Below are positions 19,378-28,877 of a stretch of DNA of 29,585 bases, piece after piece; position 1 is the first letter of the stretch; every line of letters begins with the position of its first letter. The DNA is from Chrysochromulina tobinii (Eukaryota > Haptophyta > Prymnesiales > Chrysochromulinaceae): the NCBI GenBank assembly GCA_001275005.1, contig JWZX01003297.1, positions 1 through 29,585 on the forward strand, given 5' to 3'. Made by a program: the position numbers and the translations under genes. The notes under the pieces are model-generated. The model did not search any database. It saw nothing but the letters and a program-made list of their open reading frames with translations, and was not told where the DNA came from.

Positions 19378-20352
19378 ATGGTGGCGTGCACGGACGAGCT
19401 TGGAACCGACGTGTGCAATAGCCTCGCGGGTCTGTGGGCAGCGGATGGTTCGTGCCGCTGGCCAACCGCCGAGCTGTGCTTGAAGGCTTGCGGGCAGTGC
19501 CCTCGTGTGGAGGCCGCATTGGCATGCCAATCCTTGCCAGATGAGTGTGAGTGGCATGCCGACGCCAACGTGAGTGGTCGTGACCAAGGCTTCTGCAATG
19601 ATCGCGTGGACTGGCATGCATTCTTCGAGCGCGTGACGTCGGATCCAGAGCTCAGCAAACGCGGCGCTCGGGTTATCAGCAGCGGCGCGCCGTGGCTTGC
19701 CGAGTTTCCACAGTTCCTCACGGATGCAGAGGCCGATGAGATGATCCGCGTAGGCCTCGCCGAGGGGCTGCGCGATGAGGATGAGCATCCGGCGCACATC
19801 CGCAACGTGAGCGTGACTAATTGCGACAGTGCGAACTGCATGCAGGCGCCCATTGTCAACGAACTGTCAGGCCGCCTGTCGGCAATGCTTGGCGCGCCAT
19901 CACGCAACTTTGAAAGCATGGAGTTCGTGCGTTACGAAGCGGGCCAGCACTATGTGTGGCATCCCGACGAGTACTCTTGGCAACGAAAAGGCTGGAGCGC
20001 GGAGCGCGCGGACCCTGTGCACGTTCTCTCGGGACCGCGCGTGCTGACCTTTTTCATGTACCTCTCCGACGTCGATGAGGGAGGCGAGACAGGGTTCATG
20101 GGAACGCGCGCTGGCGCGAGCAAGGTCGCACCCACGCCTGCAGAGGAGGCGAAGCTCAAGGTTCGACCGGAAAAGGGCAAGGCCATCCTGTGGGCCAACA
20201 TGCGCGACGAGTGGCGCACAGCCGAGCCTGCGGCCGTGCACCGCGCCTTTCCGGTGCGCAGAGGCGTCAAGTGGGCGAGCACTCTGTGGGTGCACGCGGC
20301 GGGGTTCCGGATCCCGGAACTATATGCCGGGCTCGCCTGCGCGCCGCGCTGA
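19378..20352 (+). CDS. Prolyl 4-hydroxylase with N-terminal ShK-type Cys domain
   Basis: The 324-residue protein is a 2-oxoglutarate and iron dependent prolyl hydroxylase of the P4H alpha class. It has the iron ligands H195 and D197 (YVWHPDEY), the GGETGF strand, the distal iron ligand H288 (AVHRAFPV), and the 2-oxoglutarate-binding lysine K298 ten residues later (GVKWAST). The N-terminus (residues 4-41) has six cysteines in a ShK-like pattern ending CGQC, an extracellular module often attached to P4H in algae and plants. Such enzymes act in the ER or Golgi on secreted proline-rich proteins. Yet no signal peptide precedes the ShK domain at this ATG. A stop lies upstream at 19351, and a possible acceptor CTCCCACAG at 19363 suggests a missing 5' exon. 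The proline-rich NHL protein in this window could be the kind of substrate it acts on, which is speculation. Confidence 0.92.
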   Translation: MVACTDELGTDVCNSLAGLWAADGSCRWPTAELCLKACGQCPRVEAALACQSLPDECEWHADANVSGRDQGFCNDRVDWHAFFERVTSDPELSKRGARVISSGAPWLAEFPQFLTDAEADEMIRVGLAEGLRDEDEHPAHIRNVSVTNCDSANCMQAPIVNELSGRLSAMLGAPSRNFESMEFVRYEAGQHYVWHPDEYSWQRKGWSAERADPVHVLSGPRVLTFFMYLSDVDEGGETGFMGTRAGASKVAPTPAEEAKLKVRPEKGKAILWANMRDEWRTAEPAAVHRAFPVRRGVKWASTLWVHAAGFRIPELYAGLACAPR

Positions 20353-20446
20353 TGGAGAGGACGTGAGACTCGTCCCGAGACGCCCGAGACGGCGCGCAGA
20401 TGGAGAGGACGTGAGATCATCGTGAGACGCCCGAGACGGCGCGCAG
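20351..20446 (+). repeat. 48-bp direct repeat at the 3' end of the prolyl hydroxylase gene
   Basis: Two adjacent copies of a 48-base unit begin gatggagaggacgtgaga and end ccgagacggcgcgcag, with a few mismatches. The first copy begins at the stop codon of the hydroxylase gene. Confidence 0.85.
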
Positions 20447-20539
20447 CCCGTCGGCGGGTCGCGACGCGGTGCCGCTCTCGGTTTCGTCGAGGATCGCCCG
20501 CCTATTCTACTTGATGCATGGTGGCTGCGGCAGTGCGGA

Positions 20540-20611
20540 GGGTCCTGTCAGGACCCGGGAATCTTCGAAGGAGATCGGGAATCTTCGAAGGAGAGCGCTC
20601 CTTCGAAGATT
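20540..20611. repeat. Stem-loop cluster with 20-bp direct repeats
   Basis: Bases 20540-20556 form a 7-bp stem (GGGTCCT with AGGACCC) around a 3-base loop. A 20-bp unit, atcttcgaaggagatcggga, at 20561-20580 is followed by a partial second copy. The second copy forms a perfect 14-bp stem: AATCTTCGAAGGAG at 20580-20593, loop AGCG, and its exact complement at 20598-20611. TTCGAA is itself palindromic. Confidence 0.9.
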
Positions 20612-20652
20612 GATTGCGGAAGCTCGGTCAGGCCTTGTTGATGAAGTGAGCG

Positions 20653-21245
20653 GTGTCTCGTCGAGCAAAATGTCGAAATGAAGTAGAAGACGCAATCGTG
20701 GAGCAAGCCAGCGATGAGGTGAAGACTGCGGCGGTAGCGGGGGCCAAGACGAAGGCAAAGGCACAGGCCGGGGCAAAGGCGGTGACCTCGGCTGAGGCTG
20801 AGGCAAAGGCGAGGGCCGCGGCACGAGCGGAGGCGGAGGCCAAGGCCGCCCAGGAGACAGAAGAGCAAGCTTGCAACCAGGCAGAGACAGAGGCGAAGGC
20901 GGCCGCAACAAAGTCGCAGGCTGCAAAGGAGGCCGCAGCAGCGGAGCAGCCACCCAACCACTTCATCTGCCCGATAACGCAGGACCTCATGATCGACCCA
21001 GTCTCGGCTGCGGACGGCCATACCTACGAGCGGCGTGTGATTCAGGGTGGCTGGTCAGCCACTCGACCAGCCCGATTACGGGCGCAGAGCTCAAGACAAA
21101 GGACCTCTTCCCGAATCACACCGTGCGTGGGCTGATTCGCACGTGGCAGGAGGCGCACGTGGCAGGAGGCGGTGCCCCCCAGAGGGTCCAGCAGCACGCT
21201 GCGCGAGAGGGGCACGAGGCAATGCGCCTGGCGAGAGAGAACTGA
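20653..21245 (+). pseudogene. U-box E3 ligase-like gene, frameshifted and lacking an ATG
   Basis: An Ala/Glu/Lys-rich, probably helical region (about residues 10-98) leads into a U-box, the RING-like fold that recruits E2 enzymes for ubiquitin transfer. One frame reads FICPITQDLMIDPVSAADGHTYERRVIQ; the rest, WLVSHSTSPITGAELKTKDL followed by FPNHTVRGLI, lies in another frame starting near 21049. A single missing base near 21043-21048, in the run cagggtgg, accounts for it, and the two halves align to the U-box family without a gap. No GT-AG pair with matching phase explains the shift. The first frame has no ATG after the preceding stop at 20647, only a GTG at 20653. Either this is a decayed copy, or an assembly error plus a missing upstream exon. 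The C-terminus after the U-box is short and polar. Confidence 0.6.
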
Positions 21246-21614
21246 CGCTACTGTAGCGTAAGGATCTAACAAATGAAAGTCCGAACTGCGATGGGATGAT
21301 GATTAACTGTAAACTGTAAAGAGGATCATGTAACATTCACGTCGAGGATCTGGCGCTGCATGTGGAACTGTAGGACCATTACGCATAGATTAGCGACAGC
21401 TTTTCTCTGCGGGAGCAGTATCGCGTCGCGCACGAGACTTTCACTTTAAACCGTCATTGTCATGTGCCGATTGCCACATGTGCCAACTCTCCCCCGCCCA
21501 AACGAGCCGTCTGCGTCTCATGCCCCTCTTATGCCCCTCTCCACTCGCTCTCCAGACTTCACGCCTTGGCATCGCTCGCTGCGCTCTGCGAGGCTGCTAA
21601 ACTGGCAAGGCAGA
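21246..21614. other. Intergenic region between convergent genes
   Basis: I see no gene. It lies between the ends of the U-box gene (+) and the 21615 gene (-). The part at 21246-21460 is moderately AT-rich; short open frames on either strand show no coding character. Confidence 0.45.
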
Positions 21615-23344
21615 TTAAAGGCGGAGCAGGGGTCTCTTCCAGAAAGTGCCACCCTTGGCATGTGCTTTGGCGCTACAGAGCTGCACTCGCCGCCGCTCAA
21701 GCTGGTCGAGCAGCGCGTCCTGCCCCTCTCTGGCCCTCGCTGACCGAAGCAGCTCTATCTCCTCCATATGCTTCTCCTGAGCGGCCACCATTGCCACAAG
21801 CGATGGAAGGTCCGTTCGTATTCAGGTGTGGATGTGCTCAGCTTCTTTGAGGGGGGGGGGGGGCGCATGGACCCCACCGAGCACGCGACAGCTAACACGT
21901 TGAGATGGCCTGATAACCGTTCGCTGCAAAAGGTCAGCTCGTCCAGCGCTGTGAGTAGGCACGTTGTTAGCACATTGAACGACGTGAGCAGCCACATTTA
22001 CACCTGCCATCCATTCGTGTCCGCCTCGAATGCCACGCGGCTCGGGACCAGGTCCATTGCCTTCTCTCTCGATGGTGAACCCTCGACGGACATCTGCCAT
22101 ACGATGCCTAGAGACGCTGCGCGTACAGTATGCTCTTGTCCCTGTGCAGAGGACCAAGGCTGCAGGGTGGATTCGAGGTCGACATTGACCTCAAACCAAC
22201 TGTCCTCTGCGTAGCATCCGGGAGCATAGAGGATTCCGTCCGCGCTTGCGCCGACGAGCTCGTTACCATCGTGGTCGAAAGGAAGAGCTGCGGAAAGTCG
22301 CCAGCACACCTTGTCACCTACGATGCTCAATCCATCCGAGGGCACTTCGTGGCATTCGACTTCCGTTCGGAAATGCGCCTTATTCGTGCACAAAGCCGCC
22401 CAGCGAAACTCCCGAGGCCCACATTCCGGGTTGCGCGGCAGCACGTGTACCAGTCTGACGTCCACCTGGAATGCATCTTTCTCAGTGCATTCCTCCCGCT
22501 GCGTCTCACCCCAGTGGTACTCGCTGAAAGCTGTGCCAAGCTGCTCCGCAAGAGCCACATCGCTCCTGCGTTGCCACACGTCATTGAATGCGGCAGCAAT
22601 ACCCTCTCCGACCGATTCATGATTCTCAGGCAGACCGAATAGAGTTTTCGGTGTGGTGAACATTGGCGCCGAAGGCGTCATCGACAGATCAATCACCGCG
22701 TCGTTGTCGTCTCTGAGCGGACCACCGATCACGGTTTCGAGACGAGGTGCCCGTGGCGACCACGTCCCATGCGCAGAGAAGAGGAGCACATCGGAGACGC
22801 GCACACGCACCAAGATGTGTACAATGCTTGGATCGAACGGTGGCACCAGCGGCATTGAGCTCAAGTGGTGCGACATCAGCGTATGCGTATGCGGTGGCGT
22901 GCCGATCGGGTTGAAGTGCCATGGGATCGTGCCGACGACCTTGACCGCTACTGGTCGTGCCGACGACCTTGACGCCATGTAGAGAATACATGAGCCAATG
23001 GGTTCGTCGCGTCCTGATGGCCCACGGAGCTTGCGTCCATCATCATCAAAATATTTGATTAGCGTGAGTAGCCTCGTCAACTCAGCCCGAGAGAGGCTGA
23101 GGCTGTTAGCCATGCCATCGATGGCCGGATGGTAGCTTGCGCATGCAGCCATTAGTGCCTTCCAGTGAGCGTGCTTGAAGTACGACAACAGCTCAGAACA
23201 CGTCTGCAACACGGCTGTGCTGCGCAAGCCCTGCTGGTAGCGTCCCTCTGGACGATGCTCATGGTACAGCTTATGGGCGCATGAGGTCGCGAAGAGAATG
23301 TCCGCGATGTGCTCAAGGATCGCGGCTGGCAAGGAGAGCAACAT
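21615..23344 (-). CDS. Unrecognised protein with a weak F-box-like start and a coiled-coil end (two exons)
   Basis: Exon 1 (23344-22004) gives 447 residues and exon 2 (21776-21615) gives 53, for about 500 in total. The stop seen in the exon 1 frame lies just inside the intron. Residues 3-30 (LSLPAAILEHIADILFA) resemble the first helices of an F-box, weakly. The rest has no family I can name: the C-terminal half is rich in strands and in Trp and Cys, with FRWAALCTNKAHF, GDKVCWRLSAALPFDHDG and GCYAEDSWFEVNVDL, and looks like a beta-sandwich. Exon 2 is a charged helix (EKHMEEIELLRSARAREGQD, then LLDQLERRRVQL) likely to form a coiled coil. Residues coded around 22927-22973 include a short DNA duplication, and His/Pro-rich sequence follows, so that part may be disordered. 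Confidence 0.7.
21777..22003 (-). other. Intron with a 13-base homopolymer
   Basis: The donor is CAG|GTGTAA and the acceptor is CCGCTCAG|GAG. Length 227 bp, phase 0. It contains an unbroken run of 13 C on the transcribed strand (13 G at 21851-21863 on the + strand). The in-frame stop TAA is part of the donor, so an unspliced transcript would be cut short. Confidence 0.75.
22927..22973 (-). repeat. 19-bp direct repeat with 28-bp period inside a coding exon
   Basis: The string tcgtgccgacgaccttgac occurs at 22927-22945 and 22955-22973. As 28 is not a multiple of three, the duplication would have changed the frame when it arose, so this stretch of the 21615 gene may be mis-modelled. Confidence 0.8.
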
Positions 23345-23446
23345 GATTATAAGCTGGCCGTTATTACATTTCTCAAATTAGGATGCATGCTGTAGGGTTT
23401 GCTAAACGCGACAAATGTATCCCTTAGACAAGGACCGGCAGCTGCA

Positions 23447-26400
23447 CTACTTTGCGCTGCCTCTGCCGCCTATGTCAAAGCCGAACTGCTCAAAGTAGTC
23501 GCGGCCGCAGCTCGGCTGCGGCAGTTTTGCTGGTGCTCCTGCTTGTGCTCCTGCAGGCCTGCTCGGGTGGCTCGCTGACGCCTGTCTACTTAGAGCGGTG
23601 CTTGAAGAGGCGGTACTCGAGGGCACGGCTGCTCCAGCTGCTCCACCGGCTGCCTTGTTACCGTCTGGTGCCTTTTCCTTGGCTGCCATCTTGGCGCTCA
23701 TCTTGGCGCTCGACGCAGGACTGATGCTCGCAGCCAGCTTGCACCCTACTTTGGCCTCGATCGCGGTGTTGAGCGCGTCGGCCACCTCGCTAGGGCTCCG
23801 CTGCCGATTGGCGCTGAAGCGGCGGCTCTGAAGCTCAGGGAGGCCCATCGCGCCCAGGTCATCCGCCGTCACCTCGCTCAAGTCGGCGAGCTCTTCGACG
23901 CCGAGAGCACTGAAGCCCTCTGCATACGAGGCGAGCCGACAGCGCTCAAGCCACTCCATGACTGACGGATGCATGGCTGCGAGCGCGTGGTCGCTCGGTG
24001 GCACCTTGGCGGAGGACGAGAGTGCAGAGGTGGCGGTCGTGTACGGCAGCAGGAGCACCGCCTTCTGGAATCGGCGCTGCTGCAGCACGGACATGCCCAT
24101 TGCCAATAGGTCTCTCTCGGCGACCTCGGCCATGTCGAACACCCCGCACACGCCGAGCTGAACCAAGGGCGTCGCGAACTTCAGAAGCCGAGCGCGGGTG
24201 AGTGCGTCGGCTACCGGCTTGTCGAGCTTATGCGCGTCCAAGATCAACGCGAGCTGCTGGTGCGGTAGCTGAGACTGAGCTCCACTGCCCGTACTCGAGT
24301 CTGGCGCGCTGCCAGCAGGGGGCGGCAACCGAAGTACGGCCTCGTGGTACCGCCGCCGCTGCAGCTCGGCCATTCCCATGGCGACAAGGTCCTCCTCGGT
24401 CACCTCAGCTGCATCGCACACGTCGCACACCCCAAGTTGAACCAACGGCACTACGAACTTTAAGAGACGGCTTTGGTTGAGGGCTTCGGCCACGGGCTTG
24501 TCGATCTTGTGCACGTCGACCCCGGCGCCGCCTGGACTCGAGAGAGTCGAGCTGGTGGCTTGGCTGGTGGGTGACCTGGAGGTGATCGGGGACCCTGCCA
24601 TTGCTGCCCTTGTCATGTCCGCCGAACCAGCGGCTGCCCCTTTGGTGGGCTCGAGCTTCGTAGCAGCACGCTCCTGCCAGCAGCCCACCTTGGCGGCGGT
24701 CATTTCAAAGCTGAGTTGGGCCGAGGCAGCCGGTCGGTCAAGCACCGCCGAGAGACCGGTGGCGATCAGTAGCTGCTTCGTCAGAGGAAGCGCCGTCGAA
24801 GGTGCTGCTGCCGCTCCAGCTGTGGCGTTGGCCGTCGTCTCGACGGCGCTTATGACTGCGCGTGCCGTCCTCGCTGGGAGCGATGAGAGCGGCGTCGAGG
24901 CACTGGGTGCGCTGGGTGTGACATCAGGCTGCTCGTCGGGCCAGCGCACCTTGGCTCTTGGCGGCGAGACGGCAGGGAGTGGCACCACGGGCGGCGGCTC
25001 GGGTGGCGGCACGTGTGGTGGAGCGGAAGGCTGTGGGGTTGGTCGTGCGAGCCGGGTCACTGGTGAGACGGGCAGAGTGGCCGTCGGAGTGCTCAGCTCG
25101 CTGTGCATGGTGCGCAGGCGCCGAGCGCAATCGAGCTTCTCCCTCGCCTCGTCGGCCCTATGCGCGGCTCGGGTCCGCTGGGGATCGTCATATCCGTCCT
25201 CTTCCCGAAGGTGGGCCTCCCCCTTCGCCTCTTCCTTCGCCTCACCCTTCGTCTCCTCCTCCTCGTTCCGCGCCACCTCGGGGGCAGGAAGCCCAGCCTC
25301 GCGAGCACGGTGTCTCTGTGCCTCGCCCTGCGCGGGCAGCTTGCCGCCCCTCTCGTGCAGCTTGGCTGCGTCCATGTGCAGTCCTTGGTCGACCATAGCG
25401 GGCCGAGGCGTGGAAGGCAAGCCTGCGGCTGCATGGCGATTGGTAGTGGTAGTGTGGGTGACGGCGGTAGTGTCGACGGCGGTGGGTGCACTCGGCGGCC
25501 GCTCAAGGCTCAACACGAGCTCTTCCCCCGCGCGCTTCATGATCTCGGAAGCGGCTGCAAGCTCAAGCCCGCTCGCGGCATGGTGATCGATCGCATGTAT
25601 GTAGTCGTGGGGCTGCAGCCTGGCCCGATCGTCGTCCACATCGGAAGCATCCACCGATCGGACAAAGAGCCCTCCCTCATCTCGTTCGAGCTTGATCATG
25701 AAACGACCTCGCGAGTCGCGACGCAGCGAGATCTCAAGCCGCGCGCCACCGCTTTTGGCGGTGTGAGTGCTGCGGATCGCGCCCTCACCGAGATCTCGCA
25801 CGAGCTCCGCAAACTTGCTCAAGTCCATCTGGCCGTCGGGCGTGTCGTCGTACCTCGCGAGTACCGCCGCCGCGCCCGGTCCTGAGAGGTCGATACCGTA
25901 GTGGCGCAGCGCGTCGTGCAGCTCAGCACAGCTGATGAGGCCACTGTGGTCCGCGTCGAAGCAGTCGAAGGCCTGCACCACCTGCACGGGTAGCCGCGAC
26001 GCTACCACTCGTAAGGGTGCCGTCGCCGCGGCCGTCGCTGCCTGCAGGCATGCCATCGCCTCCGCCGCCGCGGCGGCGGCGGCGGCGGCCTCGGCGGCCA
26101 CCGCTGCGGCCTTCTTCTCTGCAGCAGCGGCCTTCGCCTTCGCCTTCGCCTCCGCCTTCGCCCTCACGGCCTTCTCCTTCTCGGCAGCTTGCCGCGCCGT
26201 CTTGAGCGCCGTCGCCTCCTGCGCCTCCCGCGCCTCCGCCAGCTTGGCCTTTGCCCGCCGTAGCTCTGCGGACCCCTCCGTCGCCCACTGACCAGCAAGG
26301 CCAAGCGCTCCTTGCCTCTCGGCGTCCTCGATGAGCTTGGTCAGCTCGGCCACGTCCAGCTTGGCAATGTGAGCCCGCGTGCACTTAGCCAGCTGCTGGC

Positions 26401-28689
26401 GGAGCTGGCGGCTGCGGGCACGCTCAGGCGTCGTATCGGGCGGCGGCGGCGGCGGGTAGCGGCTTGTCGGCGGCTTGGGCGGCGACGGAGCTGCTACTGG
26501 AGGCCGCACGGTGGGCTCTGCACGCAGCACGCCCTCCTCCAAGTCGCGCACGAGCTCCGCGAATTCGTCAAGTTCCATCTGCCCATTTGGCTGCTCGTCA
26601 TAGCGCGCGAGCACGCCGAGCACGCCATGCTCGCTAAGGTCGACGCCGTAGTGGTGCAGCACCGCCCGCAGCTCACGCCGATCGATGAATCCGCTATGAT
26701 CGGTGTCAAAGCGCTCAAACGCCGCGGCGAGGCGCACGGGCACCCGCATGGGAGTCGTCGCGCGTCGCTCCTCGCCATCGGCAGCACCGCCGCCCCCGCT
26801 GCGGCCTGCTTTGTCGTCGACACCCAGTCGACTGCGTCGACCCGCCGTGCGTAGTTCCTCGTCAGGGTCCGTGTAGATGCGCCGCCGACGCCGCCGCTGC
26901 TGCTGCCATCGCCAGCCAACGTACGCGCACACGAGCAGCGCGCCGCACGCAGCAGCAGCGGAGGCGTACAGAACCATGGAGACTGGTGCTCCGCTGCTCC
27001 GCTGGGGGCCTAGCCGGGGCCGGGCGGGCAGGCAAAGGCGGGGGCTGCGGGGCGGGCGGCGCTGGTGGGGGTCGAGGCGGGGGTGGTCTCCCAGGGGGTC
27101 GAGGTGGGGGTGGTCTCGAAGGCGGCGGTGACCGATGCATCGGAGGCGGATTGGGCGCGGGTGGCCGTTGGGGACTTCCCGGTGGGCCTTCAGGCGGGGG
27201 CGGCGGACGGCGGGGCAGCGGGGGCGATGCCGGCGGCATGGGCGGCGGCAGACCAGTACGCACCATCCGGATGCTGTGATCAGACCAGCCACTCACTACG
27301 AAGAGTACCGAATTATCTGTGCTGAGTGCACAGTCGGTCAGCTTGTTGAAGCGAGCCGAGGCCGCTGGCCCATCCGAGATACCAAAGGAACCATCGCCGG
27401 CGAGCGAGGAAGTTTCGCCCGTCGCGGTGATGACCGAACGCAACTTTTGCGAGTCGTAGTCTGCGACGTAAAGCACCGCGCCGTCACTGCTGAGGGTGAG
27501 GCCGTGCGGCCGGTTGAAGGAAGCAAAGGCCGCTGCGCCGTCGGCACCACCAGGCGTTCCAGAGCCGCTGAGCGTGCTCACGAGCCCGGAGCTCGTCATG
27601 ATCTTCCGGATGCGATAGCTATGGAAATCGCTCACGTACAGCGTCCGGCCGTCGGGCGAGAGCGCCGCACCGGCCGGGTTGTTGAAGAGCGCTTCCGTGC
27701 CCACGCCGTCCACGCTGCCTCGCACGCCTAAGCGCGAGCCCGCGAGTGTCGAGACCGAAGATTGTATCGAGATGACGGAGCTTCGGTGCAGCACGCGGAC
27801 CCGGTGGCCGGTAAACTCGACAATGTACACGGTCGTGTCGTCGCGCGAAACGGCGAGCGCAATCGGGCCTTCAAGGGTGGCGGTCGACGCGGCGCCATCC
27901 GTATTGCCAAGCGCACCTGTGCCCGCCACCGTCGTCACGGCGTTCGTCGACGTCGAGAGCGCGAAGACCTTGTTATTGTATCGATCCGCGATGAAGAGCG
28001 TCCCATCGTCTGCAGTCAGAGCAAGGCCGATGGGATATGAAAAGGCGGCGGCGGTTCCAATGCCATCGCTGTTGCCCGTCACGCCGGAGCCCGCCACCGT
28101 CGTCACCACTGCAGTCGCCACTGTGATCCGCCGGATCTTGTAGCTCCCTGTATCCGCGACGAAGAGCTGCGCGCCGTCGGACGTGACAGCTAGGCCTTGC
28201 GGTCTGAAGAATCGGGCGGCCGTGCCCACTCCGTCGACGCTGCCAGCACTATTGGAGCCGCTGCCGGCGAGCGTCACCACAAAGGTGGGAGCGCCCTGGA
28301 AAAAGCCGATCGATGGCACACGCGGCGGACCTGGAGGAGGAGGTCGCGGAGGCGGCCTCGGGCTTGGCGGAGCCCGTGGCAACGGCGGCGAAGGTGGCAG
28401 GGATGGCAGCGGCGGCTTAAGCGGCGGCAGCAGAGGCGGCGGCGATGGTGGCGGCGGTGGTTTCGATGGTGGCGGCGGCAAAGGTGGCTGACGCGGTGCA
28501 GACGGAGGTGGTGGCCTGGACGGTGGGTGCGATGGGAATCGCGGGGTCGACATAAGGTGAGCCGGGTGAGTGTGTACCACAGAAGGCGCAAGGCCCCGCA
28601 AAGGCCGGTGCCCCGGGGACGTTAGGGTGGGCCACAAAACTGCTCGCACCTAATGCACAACAAAACACAAATAAAATGCATGCGTTCAT
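23447..28689 (-). CDS. Large receptor-like protein: NHL propeller, transmembrane segment, EF hands, PDZ-like and three SAM-like domains
   Basis: About 1,700 residues. Six NHL repeats (coded about 28300-27260; units such as DGVGTAARFFRPQGLAV and LFVADTGSYKIRRI) form one complete six-bladed propeller between Pro-rich arms. A transmembrane helix (VLYASAAAACGALLVCAYVG, about 26915-26975) is followed by RRRRRR. Inside come an EF-hand pair (first loop DTDHSGFIDRRE, canonical), an Ala/Lys coiled coil, a second pair (DADHSGLISCAE canonical, its partner weaker), a PDZ-like domain (about 25735-25495), and three SAM-like domains (about 24530-24335, 24240-24040 and 23975-23780). The ectodomain frame and the cytosolic frame differ by one base in the Pro-rich arm. 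Either an intron, for example GTGCGT at 27263 to CCCCCAG near 27010, or an indel in a C-run joins them. A signal peptide lies at 28689 in a third frame and can splice in. I infer a calcium-regulated surface receptor or scaffold. Confidence 0.85.
28488..28635 (-). other. Candidate intron joining a signal-peptide exon to the NHL protein
   Basis: A frame beginning with ATG at 28689 encodes MNACILFVFCCALGASSF, a good signal peptide. A GT at 28635 and the acceptor CCGCGTCAG ending at 28488 are both in phase 0 and connect it to PPLPPPP of the Pro-rich arm. The donor (TTT|GTGGCC) is weak, so the exact junction is uncertain. Without it the first in-frame ATG of the NHL frame is at 28553 and encodes no signal peptide. 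Confidence 0.4.
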
Positions 28690-28877
28690 GGATTTCGCCT
28701 CTCCACTTTATCCCCGCCGCCGGCCTCGGAGTCTAGCGGCAGTGGCACGCACACCCCCCAGGTCGTATATGTTTGAAGGAAGGGTGCAAGCCACTCCGCA
28801 AGCGCCGCATGCGCCTGCTGCTTGGCAAGCTGCGCCGGGCAGTCGCGTAAAGGTGCGGTCTGATGCGAACTAATTGA

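Noticed and set aside
20507-21021. Minus-strand frames over the U-box region rich in Leu and Pro
   Set aside because: They are antisense to the Ala/Glu/Lys-rich helical tract and the U-box.
24477-25586. A 369-residue + strand open frame over the receptor gene
   Set aside because: It is antisense to a SAM, PDZ and low-complexity coding region, and is rich in Ala, Ser and Gly without domains.
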